Notes: generated by a model from the letters alone, not told the origin. A stretch of 18,952 nt of DNA from Nitrospirales bacterium (GCA_029261305.1 JAJDBO010000384.1:1-18952); one strand, 5' to 3'. Positions 1-7,669 are shown, counted from the first letter of the stretch. Translations and numbers: made by a program.

Positions 1-115
1 GGGCAACAATATTATTTTTGTGGTGACGAATGTGCTGATAAGTTTAAAAGTTACATGTCGGGGTAGGTGTGAAAGCAGGGGATATGGCTCAATGGCCCTT
101 ACTTTTTCTAGGCAC

Positions 116-1129
116 CTAGGCGAGGGCTCCACTGCAGGAAGAACCGGCACCGGCGGTACAGCCGAAGCAATGTTGGGCCATGACAATGGGTCTCTGTCTT
201 AGTGATTCAGACTCAAATTCATGAATGGTCTGCGGCAATTCATCGTCTAACGGTATGTCGAGCATCTGGTGAAAATCGCAATCGTACAGACGCCCATCCC
301 AGCCCACACTCACTAATGTTCGGCACATCACGGTTTCAGCCGAAGCAGGATTAAAGCTATTGATAAGTAAGGTCATGTATTCATCGTGTTGGCCTGTGGT
401 TCTTAAATCCTCCAAATACCGGCTGATCGGCATATTCGTGATCGTGAACAGTTGATTAAACTCGATGTTAAATCTCGTTCGTAATTCGTGCTTGTATTCG
501 CATTCTAATTCATACTGATCCGGTGGAAGTCTGGGCCCTATAGGATTATACACCAGGTTGAGAATGAGGCCGGTTCCGTCTTTCCCGTATCCTAATTCAT
601 TGAGTTGCTGTAACCCTGCCAGGCTGCGATTAAACACCCCTTTTCCGCGTTGTTCATCAACGTTGTCCTCGGAGTAACAGGGCAGAGATGCCACAATTTC
701 CACTTGGTGGTCAGCCAGGAACAGAGGAATGTGTGCTTTTCCTTTCACAAAAAATACGGTGAGATTGCAACGATCAATCACCTTTCTTCCTAATTTCCGA
801 CATTCAGTCACAAGATATTCAAAGTGAGGATTCATCTCTGGGGCGCCGCCCGTAACATCAATTGTGGTAATGCTTGGATTTTGTCGGAGGACTGAGAGAA
901 TGTGTTCGATTGTATCGAGAGTCATATTTTCTGTTCGAGTGGGACCTGCGTCTACATGGCAGTGCGAACAGGTCTGGTTACAGAGCTTCCCAATATTAAC
1001 CTGTAGGGTTTGAACCTCTTTTGCCATTAAGGGAGCAAGGCCATGATCTGCCAAAGCTTGAAGAAAGGAGATCTCTTTTGAGTTCACCGTTGAGGCAAAA
1101 GTATCTGAGGAAAGCGAAATAGGTTTCAT
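116..1129 (-). CDS. arsS: Arsenosugar biosynthesis radical SAM protein ArsS
   Basis: Radical SAM enzyme of 337 residues. The family is known to add a 5'-deoxyadenosyl group from SAM to dimethylarsenite made by ArsM, the committed step to arsenosugars. The sequence shows the CxxxCxxC iron-sulfur motif at about residues 50-57 (CNQTCSHCHVDAGP) and the family-typical lead-in LQVNIGKLC. A GGAPEMNP stretch and a Cys-rich C-terminus follow (C321, C324, C332, in GCTAGAGSSC). The frame stays open upstream into arsM, but the ATG at 1129 places the radical SAM motif at the usual distance from the N-terminus and leaves a 46-bp gap after arsM. No good Shine-Dalgarno precedes it, so translation may depend partly on arsM. 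It is the second gene of an arsM-arsS operon. Product identity is firm; the exact start is less so. Confidence 0.9.
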   Translation of the reverse strand: MKPISLSSDTFASTVNSKEISFLQALADHGLAPLMAKEVQTLQVNIGKLCNQTCSHCHVDAGPTRTENMTLDTIEHILSVLRQNPSITTIDVTGGAPEMNPHFEYLVTECRKLGRKVIDRCNLTVFFVKGKAHIPLFLADHQVEIVASLPCYSEDNVDEQRGKGVFNRSLAGLQQLNELGYGKDGTGLILNLVYNPIGPRLPPDQYELECEYKHELRTRFNIEFNQLFTITNMPISRYLEDLRTTGQHDEYMTLLINSFNPASAETVMCRTLVSVGWDGRLYDCDFHQMLDIPLDDELPQTIHEFESESLRQRPIVMAQHCFGCTAGAGSSCSGALA

Positions 1130-1155
1130 AAAGAAGATGCCGATCTGATTATTTG

Positions 1156-1171
1156 CATGACCATGGTCATG
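1156..1171. repeat. Perfect 16-bp palindrome in the arsM-arsS gap
   Basis: CATGACCATGGTCATG is identical to its own reverse complement and fills much of the 46-bp gap between the arsM stop codon and the arsS ATG. It has no loop, so as RNA it would form only a short tight hairpin; as DNA it is a symmetric protein-site candidate. No function is known to me. Confidence 0.5.
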
Positions 1172-1175
1172 ATGG

Positions 1176-2360
1176 CTAACAACAACCACCCGTAGGTTCG
1201 CAAATAATGGCATCATGCGAGCCGGGTTGCGACGCTCGGTTGATGACGCCGAAGTAGGGGCGGTACTTGTCGTGCTGGAGGACACGGTGAGTCTTTGAAC
1301 AAATTTCCAAGGGGACCCCACATTGGAATGTATGATCATCATCGTCCCGAGCTTCGAGAAATGGACCCGTGAGCATCGCAAAGTGTCCGTCCCATACGCA
1401 GGTCGTGTCTTCGGGAAGGACTTCCGACCATCGAGAATCTGAACCCGTGAATCCTTCGGGTGTCGTTGTGAACACAAACAGTCCATCATAAAGCGGCGAT
1501 TGAAGGAGGGCTGCAGTTTTCTCGTCTATCGATTCAGGTACCCCGCGTGTGAACGTATGACCCAGTTCATCCTTCACTTGGCTAAAGGGCCCTTTTAAGG
1601 TTGCAAAGGCCAAGGATGTTGTCGGAGGATTCGTGAGCTTATAGCCAGTCAATGTGATTGAGAGAAAATGAATGCCGTCAATCACGCGCCAAGGAATGAG
1701 GTTCACCTGATGAATGCCTAAAAATCCCGCGTCTCGGAGTCCATTCCAATATTCATGGAGGGGGAGGGCGCCTGAGAGACAATCTCCCCATTTTTCTTTG
1801 TCGTGGATCATGTAGTTGGGAATGGCTTGATCTGAAACAATGTCTGAAATAGAGAATCGGCCTCCGGATCGAAGGATGCGAAACATTTCTTGGAAAACCT
1901 TCGGCTTATCCGGGGACAGATTAATGACGCAGTTGGAGACGATGAGATCCACATCTTCATCGTCAACAGGCATGGCTTCGGCCTGCCCTTTTCGGAAATC
2001 CACATTGGTTTCAGGGTAGCCCAAGTTTGAGGCGACCGTCGGCGCATGGGTTCTAGCCAAGGACAGCATTTCATCGGTCATATCTATGCCGATCACTCGT
2101 CCGGTGGGTCCAACCCGACGTGAGGCTTCGAAGCAATCGATCCCGCCGCCGGATCCAATATCTAAAACGGTTTCCCCAAGCTGAACGGTGGTCAAGCCTA
2201 CTGGCGTGCCGCAACCGTATGATACCTTCAACACTGGTTCCGGTATAAAGGTGCGCAGGTCCTCATGGTTATAGCCGGTTGGACAGCACATTTCTTCACC
2301 ATTCGTGACGGCGCGGGCATAGCGTTCACTGACAGCTTGGGTAATGACATCGGATTCCAT
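1176..2360 (-). CDS. arsM: Arsenite S-adenosylmethionine methyltransferase ArsM with duplicated C-terminal block
   Basis: Cytosolic methyltransferase (394 residues) that methylates arsenite with SAM. Visible features are the class I SAM-binding motif VLDIGSGGGID (about 66-75) and four family cysteines in their expected contexts: C25/C26 (MCCPTGY), C50 (SYGCGTPVGL), C144 (SNCVINL) and C194 (WGDCLSGALP). These correspond to the As(III)-binding cysteines known in ArsM. The chain ends in the Cys-rich tail GGCC. The region after the catalytic core is unusual. A 41-residue block at 255-295 is repeated at 330-370 without gaps at 18 of 41 identical positions, and only the second copy has cysteines (C347, C354). 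A GGAG ribosome site lies 9 nt before the ATG. It is the first gene of the operon with arsS. Function is firm; the role of the duplication is unknown. Confidence 0.93.
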   Translation of the reverse strand: MESDVITQAVSERYARAVTNGEEMCCPTGYNHEDLRTFIPEPVLKVSYGCGTPVGLTTVQLGETVLDIGSGGGIDCFEASRRVGPTGRVIGIDMTDEMLSLARTHAPTVASNLGYPETNVDFRKGQAEAMPVDDEDVDLIVSNCVINLSPDKPKVFQEMFRILRSGGRFSISDIVSDQAIPNYMIHDKEKWGDCLSGALPLHEYWNGLRDAGFLGIHQVNLIPWRVIDGIHFLSITLTGYKLTNPPTTSLAFATLKGPFSQVKDELGHTFTRGVPESIDEKTAALLQSPLYDGLFVFTTTPEGFTGSDSRWSEVLPEDTTCVWDGHFAMLTGPFLEARDDDDHTFQCGVPLEICSKTHRVLQHDKYRPYFGVINRASQPGSHDAIICEPTGGCC

Positions 2361-2388
2361 AAGGGCTCCTATCCAATCATTCGAGAAA

Positions 2389-2419
2389 AGTATAAAAATG
2401 AGTGTTTACAAATAAACAC
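2389..2419 (-). promoter_or_regulatory. Putative arsM promoter with operator-like inverted repeat
   Basis: Reading toward arsM, a -10-like TATACT lies at 2394-2389, giving a predicted 5' leader of about 20 nt. Immediately upstream, over the -35 position, is a perfect inverted repeat: GTGTTTA (2402-2408), a 4-nt spacer CAAA, then TAAACAC (2413-2419). No good -35 hexamer is present, as expected for an activated or repressor-covered promoter. A repressor such as an ArsR-family protein could bind here, but no arsR gene lies in the window, so the regulator is inference. Confidence 0.45.
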
Positions 2420-2616
2420 AGGGTCGTGAATTCGTCAATGGCGTTTTAAGAGATAGGCTTCAAGAGATGATACGCTAAAAAACAATGCTTGTCTGTTAGC
2501 CAATTCACGATTCTATCCCTCCGAACGGACTCGCCCTGTGCGAGTGTAGTCATTGATCTAGAAATTTTATTACATCATATTGGAAAGAAAATACAAACAT
2601 ACTTAGGGAAACGTAT

Positions 2617-3375
2617 TCAGGATTGTGATGAAGTGGATAGGTCGTGCGCTGCCTCTTGGTCGAGGAGCCAAGACAAATGTCCTGAAGTTGGGTGGATGAC
2701 TTGTGATGGCAGGAGATCTAGCTGAAGCGACCCCTCTATGACGTCTCGCAAAACCATGGACTTTTCCCTTCCAGAGATCAAGAAGGTGACCTGACGGGCC
2801 TGGTTGAGTAACACAGGGGTCATCGTGATTCGAAAAGTTTGAAACTTTTCCACCCAAGGGGCCGCGACCCATTTGGTTGATTCATGGACGGCATCAGTAC
2901 CGGGAAAAAGGGAAGCCGTATGCCCGTCGGGTCCCATACCTAAGAGAATTAAATCAAATTGCGGAATTTGGGAGTCAGTGCACTCGAACGCTGTGCGAAG
3001 TACATCTTCGTATTGATCGGCGGCTTCCTCAGCCTTTGGCAGTTCCCCGTGAATCCGATGAACGTGGTGTTCGGGGATCGTGAGTGGCAGAAGCATGGTT
3101 TCATGCGCCATGCGATAATTGCTTTCGTCGTGGTCTGGAGGTACGTGGCGTTCGTCCCCCCAGAAGAATTCGATTTTTTCCCATTCAAGGCGAGTTCGGT
3201 ACTCGGGGCTCGAGAGAAGACAATAGAGGCTTTTAGGGGTTGAACCGCCGGCAAGGGCAATCGTAAAACGTTTCCTGGCCTTGATGGCAAGGGATGCCTT
3301 CTTGACCACATGTTCTGCCGCAGCCTTCATGAGGCTTTGGGCGTCAGGACTTATATCAATGGTGGGAGCAGTCAT
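2617..3375 (-). CDS. pgl: 6-phosphogluconolactonase
   Basis: Hydrolyses 6-phosphoglucono-delta-lactone to 6-phosphogluconate, the second step of the oxidative pentose phosphate pathway, in the cytosol. The 252-residue length is typical of the DevB/Pgl type. Family motifs are clear: ALAGGSTP near residue 42 (phosphate binding), FFWGDERHVPPDHDESNYRM near 70-90, and LGMGPDGHTASLFPG near 145-160, which holds the catalytic His. The ATG at 3375 gives a normal N-terminus but has no recognisable Shine-Dalgarno on this strand. It lies 40 bp after the lipoprotein gene and could be cotranscribed with it. No zwf or gnd is in the window, so the rest of the pathway must lie elsewhere. A glucosamine-6-phosphate deaminase is unlikely given the GPDGHTASLFPG motif. 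Confidence 0.92.
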   Translation of the reverse strand: MTAPTIDISPDAQSLMKAAAEHVVKKASLAIKARKRFTIALAGGSTPKSLYCLLSSPEYRTRLEWEKIEFFWGDERHVPPDHDESNYRMAHETMLLPLTIPEHHVHRIHGELPKAEEAADQYEDVLRTAFECTDSQIPQFDLILLGMGPDGHTASLFPGTDAVHESTKWVAAPWVEKFQTFRITMTPVLLNQARQVTFLISGREKSMVLRDVIEGSLQLDLLPSQVIHPTSGHLSWLLDQEAAHDLSTSSQS

Positions 3376-3415
3376 AGGCTGGAGAGGAGGCTGGAGTTAT
3401 GGCGTTGAATGTGTT

Positions 3416-3727
3416 CTAGCACCCAGAATAATCCGAGTCTTCCAGCTTGCCTTCTTTATCAAAATCCAAACTGATTTGGCATTCATTGGGTTCGAAATTG
3501 AAAAAAGGGAAAGTCTTTTTCCCTCCAGCTATGCGGAAGTAGGTCCAGGTTTCTCCACCAAAAAATCGTTGAGCCTTAGCACTGGGCTTTCCCCAATTTT
3601 CTTCGAACCATGCTTGGTGCTTGCCCTGAAGCTCAGCAGGGTTTAACGAGGCATCGAGGTAGGGATTCCCCCCGCATCCAGTCAAAAGAAGGATTGCGCT
3701 GATGAGAATAATTTGAGGGACAAACAT
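3416..3727 (-). CDS. Small outer-membrane lipoprotein, BamE/SmpA-like
   Basis: A 103-residue protein with a classic lipoprotein signal: a hydrophobic stretch at residues 5-15 and lipobox LTGC with Cys at 18. Residues 19-20 are Gly-Gly, with no Asp at +2, which favours outer-membrane sorting. The mature part contains WFEENWGKP, then ETWTYFR, reminiscent of BamE/SmpA domains in which a G-x-P turn is followed by a W-x-Y strand. This similarity is weak and the match is an inference. The protein ends in a Cys next to a stretch rich in acidic residues. The ATG at 3727 was preferred over upstream in-frame codons because AAGGGGG precedes it by 6 nt and it makes the signal peptide normal. It sits between the uracil-DNA glycosylase gene and pgl, with no functional link obvious. 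Confidence 0.75.
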   Translation of the reverse strand: MFVPQIILISAILLLTGCGGNPYLDASLNPAELQGKHQAWFEENWGKPSAKAQRFFGGETWTYFRIAGGKKTFPFFNFEPNECQISLDFDKEGKLEDSDYSGC

Positions 3728-3862
3728 GAGAACCCCCTTAATTATGATGGTAGGGTGTACATCTAGATTTGGAGTATGGTGAACCTGTGAAAAAATTCTA
3801 ACCCTGGTTGCCAGTCTAGTCAAATCGGGATAGACCCGTTGCTATTTCAGCCATCGGACTGT

Positions 3863-4546
3863 TTATGAATCGATGAGCTTTCGAGCTTCCTTGAATATGC
3901 GGTGGAACATGGGTCGAGTGAGTCTCCCTGTAAAGGTATTTTGTTGGCTGGGATGGTAGGAGCCCAGGAGCGTGACGCCCCATGGGGCGTCATAGACTGA
4001 ACCATGTCCAAATTTTGGGAGAGGCTTACTCAGCGAATGTCCTAATTCTTTGTATGCTTTGAGATATTCATCGAAAGCCAGTTTCCCCAATGCCACCACG
4101 ACAGTGATCGTTTTCAATAATTGAATTTCTTCCAATAAAAATGAACGGCAGATATTAAATTCTTCTTTGGTGGGTTTGTTTTCTGGTGGTGCGCAACGCA
4201 CGGCGTTTGCGATATAGCAATCTTGTAGAGTGAGCCCGTCTTTCCGGTGGTTGGCCTCTCGTTGATTGGCAAATCCAAATTGAAATAAGGCTTCATAGAG
4301 CCAATCTCCACTTCGATCCCCGGTAAACACGCGTCCTGTGCGATTGCCACCGTGGGCGGCCGGGGCCAAACCCAGGACATATAATTGAGCGTTCGGATCA
4401 CCAAACCCTGGGATTGGGCGTCCCCAATATTCCCATTCCTGAAATCGTTTGACCTTCGTTTGGGCTATGCCTTGACGATAGATTGTCAGTCGTGGGCAAA
4501 GAGTGCAATCCGCAATCGTCTGGTGTAAAACCTTAAGTGCGCGCAT
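3863..4546 (-). CDS. Uracil-DNA glycosylase, family 5 (UDGb)
   Basis: Removes uracil, and in this family also some other deaminated bases, from DNA to begin base excision repair. With the ATG at 4546 the protein has 227 residues and starts like known UDGb proteins, just ahead of CTLC. Four cysteines (C14, C17, C118, C133) match the iron-sulfur cluster ligands of families 4 and 5. Motif 1 is GLAPAAHGGNRTGR (59-72), which has Ala where other families carry the catalytic Asp/Asn; this is the mark of family 5. The C-terminal motif SYHPSQQNTFTGRLT (196-210) also fits UDGb. The frame is open for 58 more codons upstream, but that stretch would overlap the divergent glycerate kinase gene and has no family similarity. 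The Shine-Dalgarno is weak. I do not recognise a neighbour-based role. Confidence 0.9.
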   Translation of the reverse strand: MRALKVLHQTIADCTLCPRLTIYRQGIAQTKVKRFQEWEYWGRPIPGFGDPNAQLYVLGLAPAAHGGNRTGRVFTGDRSGDWLYEALFQFGFANQREANHRKDGLTLQDCYIANAVRCAPPENKPTKEEFNICRSFLLEEIQLLKTITVVVALGKLAFDEYLKAYKELGHSLSKPLPKFGHGSVYDAPWGVTLLGSYHPSQQNTFTGRLTRPMFHRIFKEARKLIDS

Positions 4547-4670
4547 GGATGGAATCGTAACACAATTGTATTCCGTGGACACATTGACCAAGATGCATGG
4601 CGGGAGATTTTTTTGAAAGACTTCATCAACCTTGACGAAATTGTTGTGGCGACAGACGTTGGCTAGAAGT

Positions 4671-6014
4671 ATGAAAATTTCCATAAATTTTCCTGACCCA
4701 AAAATTCGAGCGCTTCTCAAGCGATTGTTGCATGCGGGTCTTCATGCGGCTGATCCCATGGAGGCTGTAAAAAAGGCTTTGTCCATTGACGGATCAAAGC
4801 TTCGAGTGGGGCATCGAGACTATGATCTCCATAAGTTTGATCGAATTGTATGCGTAGGAGCAGGAAAAGCCTCTGGAAAAATGGCCATGGCACTTGAACA
4901 ACAATTGGGAGCTCGTCTCTCCGGAGGTCTAGCTGCGGTCAAAGATCGTTCCGGGTGCCGGACCAAAAATATTCAGTTACTTGAAACCAGTCATCCGCTC
5001 CCTACAAATCGAAGTGTTCAAGCTGGAAGGCGCATGGTCACACTTGCTCAATCGCTCACCCGGCGGGATTTACTTCTTGTCCTGATTTCCGGTGGAGCCT
5101 CAAGCCTCCTTGCGGGTCCAGCACTGGGCCTAACATTACGAGATAAGAAACATACCACGTCCCTCCTGCTTCGCTGTGGAGCGACCATTCAAGAGATGAA
5201 TACGGTGCGCAAACATCTTTCCTTGATCAAAGGTGGGCAACTTGCGGCGAGCACCTCAGCGACGATTGTATCCCTTGTGCTGTCTGACGTGGTGGGTGAC
5301 GATCTGGCCACCATAGGTTCCGGGTTGACAGCACCCGATCCTACGACGTTTCAAGATGCACGTGACGTCTTGGTACGTTACGGGATGTGGACAAAGGTAT
5401 TACCTGCCGTTCGTGGTCATATTCAAAAAGGCCTAGATGGGCGGATTATTGATACCCCTAAACCCAAGTCCTCGGTGTTTACTAGGGGCCACCATGCGCT
5501 CATTGGAAATAATCGATTGATGGCAGAAGCCATCATTCAACAAGCCAGAGTTGCAGGACTGAATTCCTTGTTATTGACGACAACTCTTGAGGGCGAAGCC
5601 TCAGAAGTTGGTCACATGATCGGGGCGATTGCCAGAGAAATTCAATCCTCGGGGCATCCTGTTCCAAGACCTGCCTGTTTGGTGTGGGGCGGTGAGCCCA
5701 CGGTGCTGGTTCGAGGAACGGGTCATGGTGGGCGAGCCCAGGAATTGGTCTTATCTGCCGCGATTCGGATAGCCGGACTCTCAAACATGTATGTGGCAGG
5801 GTTTGGAACCGATGGCCATGATGGTCCAACAGATATGGCAGGGGCGATCGTTAATGGCAGAACTATTGACCATGCCGTGAAAAATGGAATGGATCCCTTG
5901 TCAATGCTGGCCAATAACGATAGTTATGAATTTTTTAAAAAAGTTCACGGGCATATTTATACTGGTCCTACAGGGACCAATGTGAATGACGTGTATTTGC
6001 TTCTGGCATTGTAA
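4671..6014 (+). CDS. Glycerate 2-kinase, DUF4147/MOFRL family
   Basis: Class II glycerate kinase, phosphorylating D-glycerate to 2-phosphoglycerate, a link from glyoxylate or serine breakdown to lower glycolysis. The 447-residue length from the ATG at 4671 fits the family (about 400-450). Motifs visible are CVGAGKASGKMAMALE (N-terminal), LISGGASSLLAGPA, NTVRKHLSLIKGGQLA, and LSDVVGDDLATIGSGLTAPDP. The C-terminal MOFRL domain has WGGEPTV and GTDGHDGPTDMAGAIV. An ATG-like codon at 4632 would lengthen the N-terminus by 13 residues that do not look conserved. The 124-bp gap to the divergent glycosylase gene should hold promoters for both. Some members act on hydroxypyruvate-pathway intermediates or tartronate; substrate is inferred from the family. 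Confidence 0.9.
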   Translation: MKISINFPDPKIRALLKRLLHAGLHAADPMEAVKKALSIDGSKLRVGHRDYDLHKFDRIVCVGAGKASGKMAMALEQQLGARLSGGLAAVKDRSGCRTKNIQLLETSHPLPTNRSVQAGRRMVTLAQSLTRRDLLLVLISGGASSLLAGPALGLTLRDKKHTTSLLLRCGATIQEMNTVRKHLSLIKGGQLAASTSATIVSLVLSDVVGDDLATIGSGLTAPDPTTFQDARDVLVRYGMWTKVLPAVRGHIQKGLDGRIIDTPKPKSSVFTRGHHALIGNNRLMAEAIIQQARVAGLNSLLLTTTLEGEASEVGHMIGAIAREIQSSGHPVPRPACLVWGGEPTVLVRGTGHGGRAQELVLSAAIRIAGLSNMYVAGFGTDGHDGPTDMAGAIVNGRTIDHAVKNGMDPLSMLANNDSYEFFKKVHGHIYTGPTGTNVNDVYLLLAL

Positions 6015-6051
6015 GATCTTGCGATTATTTAACCCCTGCATTTAGCCCAAC

Positions 6052-6071
6052 GACCTTTGAAGGGAAAGGTC
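6052..6071 (+). other. Hairpin between glycerate kinase and MazG-like genes
   Basis: GACCTTT (6052-6058), a 6-nt loop and AAAGGTC (6065-6071) form a perfect 7-bp stem. There is no T-run directly after it, so it is a weak candidate for termination or a 5' stem ahead of the next gene, whose ribosome site begins 16 nt further on. Confidence 0.4.
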
Positions 6072-6094
6072 CATCAAAAATTTTACAGGAGGCA

Positions 6095-6484
6095 ATGGTG
6101 TACGAAGCGCAACAAATGGTTCTCGAATTTCACAAAGAGTTTGATATTCATATTGCCCATACCCCGACGGTACCGGAGGATAAAACCAAAACCTTGCGTG
6201 TACGACTCATCCAGGAAGAGTTTGATGAATTGAAAGAGGCGTTTGAGGAAAAGGACTTATCCAATATCGCCAAGGAACTCGCTGATTTGCTGTATGTGGT
6301 CTATGGCACTGCGGTGTCGTTTGGCATTGATATGGAACCGGTATTCCAAGAGGTGCAGCGGTCCAACATGAGTAAAGTCGGTGGCTACAAACGTGAAGAT
6401 GGCAAATGGGTCAAACCTGCAACCTACTCACCGGCAGATATGCACCCAATTTTGGAAAGACAGGGCAAAGGCGGTCTTTATTAA
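6095..6484 (+). CDS. MazG-like nucleotide pyrophosphohydrolase
   Basis: A 129-residue single-domain all-alpha NTP-PPase of the MazG/PRA-PH type. The Mg-binding signature EExxE...ExxD is seen in EEFDELKEAFEE (about residues 41-52) and KELADLLYVVYG (about 60-71). A family-like tail follows (SNMSKVGGYKREDGK). Such proteins hydrolyse nucleoside triphosphates or related compounds to monophosphate and pyrophosphate, often as house-cleaning enzymes. The exact substrate cannot be read from sequence. It is unlikely to be HisE because it is alone and lacks his genes nearby. The start is well supported by AGGAGG five nt... before the ATG (CAGGAGGCAATG). The gene lies 80 bp after the glycerate kinase gene on the same strand and converges on the HDOD gene with a 24-bp gap. 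Confidence 0.82.
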   Translation: MVYEAQQMVLEFHKEFDIHIAHTPTVPEDKTKTLRVRLIQEEFDELKEAFEEKDLSNIAKELADLLYVVYGTAVSFGIDMEPVFQEVQRSNMSKVGGYKREDGKWVKPATYSPADMHPILERQGKGGLY

Positions 6485-6508
6485 AGAGACCCTGATGGCA
6501 TCTTGTCA

Positions 6509-7483
6509 TTACACCTGCGCAGTGAGGATGTTGAGATTTTGCTCAAGTCTATTTTGACGTAACGTCAGCAGTTCCTTGGCTCGTTCAAGAGTGGCATCGG
6601 GATCAAATCCATCCTGACAATTGATCTCAAACAATGGGGCGGACTCCTGTACGAGTTGTTTGATCTTCTTAAAGATCTCAACAAACGCGAGGGATGGCAA
6701 TTGAAGTGTGTGCTCAATGTTCTCTGAGATCTCAAACAAGGTATCATCATCGTTTTGAGAAATAGACAGATCTGCGAAGGTTCCACTAAAGGCTACACAT
6801 TGAATGAATTGCCGATCCTTTGTTTCCGGCGGAGCCTGTTCAAGTTCATCGCTATATCGAATTGCCCCGAGCAAGTCTTCAGGAAAATTCCATTTGTGTA
6901 ACATCCAGCTTCCTACCATGGCATGATCGGCTCCAAAATGTTCTCGTTCGTGCAAGATCACTTTTTGATGCGACAATTGCTCGAAATCGGAATGGGCGTA
7001 GAGCGATGGTTGGACTTGATCTAAAACCAGCATGCCTATGTCCTGAATAAAGGAAGCCATAAACAGTTCTTCTTGATCTGGGCGACCACACATTTGAGCT
7101 AGGGCAAGACCTGCTGACCCCGCAATCATAGCTCGTCGCCAATATATCATATGATCGAGTCCGGCATCTTTCTCCTGACGGAGTGATTTCACCAAAGAAA
7201 AGGAGAGAGCCAAAGAGAGAATTCCATTCAATCCGATCACCATAATGGCTTTTTGCAAATTCGCCACTTTTTTCTTTTGTCCATATAAGGGGGAATTGGC
7301 CAGGCGCAGGATTTTTACGGATAGCGCGGGATCCAGTGCCAGAACATGAACGACATCATCAATTTCTATCTCAGGATTTTTGACCATTTGGATAATTTGC
7401 AGGGCCACTTGGGGTGGGCTGGGTAAGGAGGTGCATGCCTCCAATTTAGCGGTGCATTCTTCTGGCAAAGAAAAGTCTTGCAT
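6509..7483 (-). CDS. HDOD-domain protein (signal transduction)
   Basis: A 324-residue protein made almost wholly of one HDOD domain, a relative of HD phosphohydrolases that usually lacks metal ligands and serves as a signalling or scaffold module. The signature starts with LPSPPQVALQIIQMV (20-34), then DPALSVKILRLANSPLYG (51-68) and AIMVIGLNGI (79-88). The second half has FMASFIQDIGMLVL (141-154) and ADHAMVGSWMLHKWNFPEDLLGAI. Where related proteins often have HH after this, it reads RYSDE, so enzymatic activity is unlikely. No receiver or GGDEF domain is attached. I chose the ATG at 7483; a TTG ten codons upstream is possible, and AAGGAG lies 13 nt before the ATG, which is longer than usual. 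The gene stands alone, with a terminator hairpin at 7603-7622 upstream that insulates it from the DUF3422 gene. Confidence 0.85.
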   Translation of the reverse strand: MQDFSLPEECTAKLEACTSLPSPPQVALQIIQMVKNPEIEIDDVVHVLALDPALSVKILRLANSPLYGQKKKVANLQKAIMVIGLNGILSLALSFSLVKSLRQEKDAGLDHMIYWRRAMIAGSAGLALAQMCGRPDQEELFMASFIQDIGMLVLDQVQPSLYAHSDFEQLSHQKVILHEREHFGADHAMVGSWMLHKWNFPEDLLGAIRYSDELEQAPPETKDRQFIQCVAFSGTFADLSISQNDDDTLFEISENIEHTLQLPSLAFVEIFKKIKQLVQESAPLFEINCQDGFDPDATLERAKELLTLRQNRLEQNLNILTAQV

Positions 7484-7602
7484 GTTGGCCTGCGAGCTCC
7501 TTAAGTATGTCAAGAGAAGGACTAATACTACTCTAATGGGTGGTATCGGAGACCTGGACCCAAAATGTTAATATTTTTGGTTGGAGGGAGGACTGGCTTT
7601 AC

Positions 7603-7622
7603 AAAAACCCTGCCGGGTTTTA
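7603..7622 (-). terminator. Rho-independent terminator after the DUF3422 gene
   Basis: On the minus strand the stem AAAACCC, a 4-nt loop GGCA and GGGTTTT (7621-7604) run into a further T, giving a stem followed by TTTTT. It lies 48 bp past the stop codon of the DUF3422 gene and 120 bp before the HDOD start. The symmetry gives a T-tract in the plus direction as well, but no plus-strand gene ends here. Confidence 0.7.
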
Positions 7623-7669
7623 CTGGAAAGTATGAGAGGGGTCATGGAGTTTTCTCAGGTAAGAAAAGG

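Noticed and set aside
1..115. Possible gene at the left edge
   Set aside because: No long frame enters from the left, and the 60-codon plus-strand frame from 20 shows no family features.
108..119. CTAGG-CA-CCTAG stem at the arsS stop codon
   Set aside because: In the arsS direction the stem is followed by an A-run rather than a T-run, so it does not look like a terminator.
2529..2545. Hairpin ACTCGC / GCGAGT between arsM and pgl
   Set aside because: Only 6 bp with no T-run on either side, and not at a gene end; it is too weak to call a terminator.
2489..2725. Plus-strand 78-codon frame upstream of arsM
   Set aside because: It overlaps the pgl 3' end, has no domain and no ribosome site; unlikely to be real.
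3381..3405. GGAGAGGAGG followed by ATG on the plus strand near 3400
   Set aside because: The reading frame has only six codons before a stop, so it is not a gene start; it lies in the gap between two minus-strand genes.
3281..3646. Plus-strand open frame of 121 codons
   Set aside because: It runs antisense through the pgl and lipoprotein genes and its translation shows no domain; both minus-strand genes have clear family features.
4547..4720. 58-codon N-terminal extension of the uracil-DNA glycosylase frame
   Set aside because: It would overlap the divergent glycerate kinase start and has no similarity to UDGb N-termini, which begin close to the first Cys pair.
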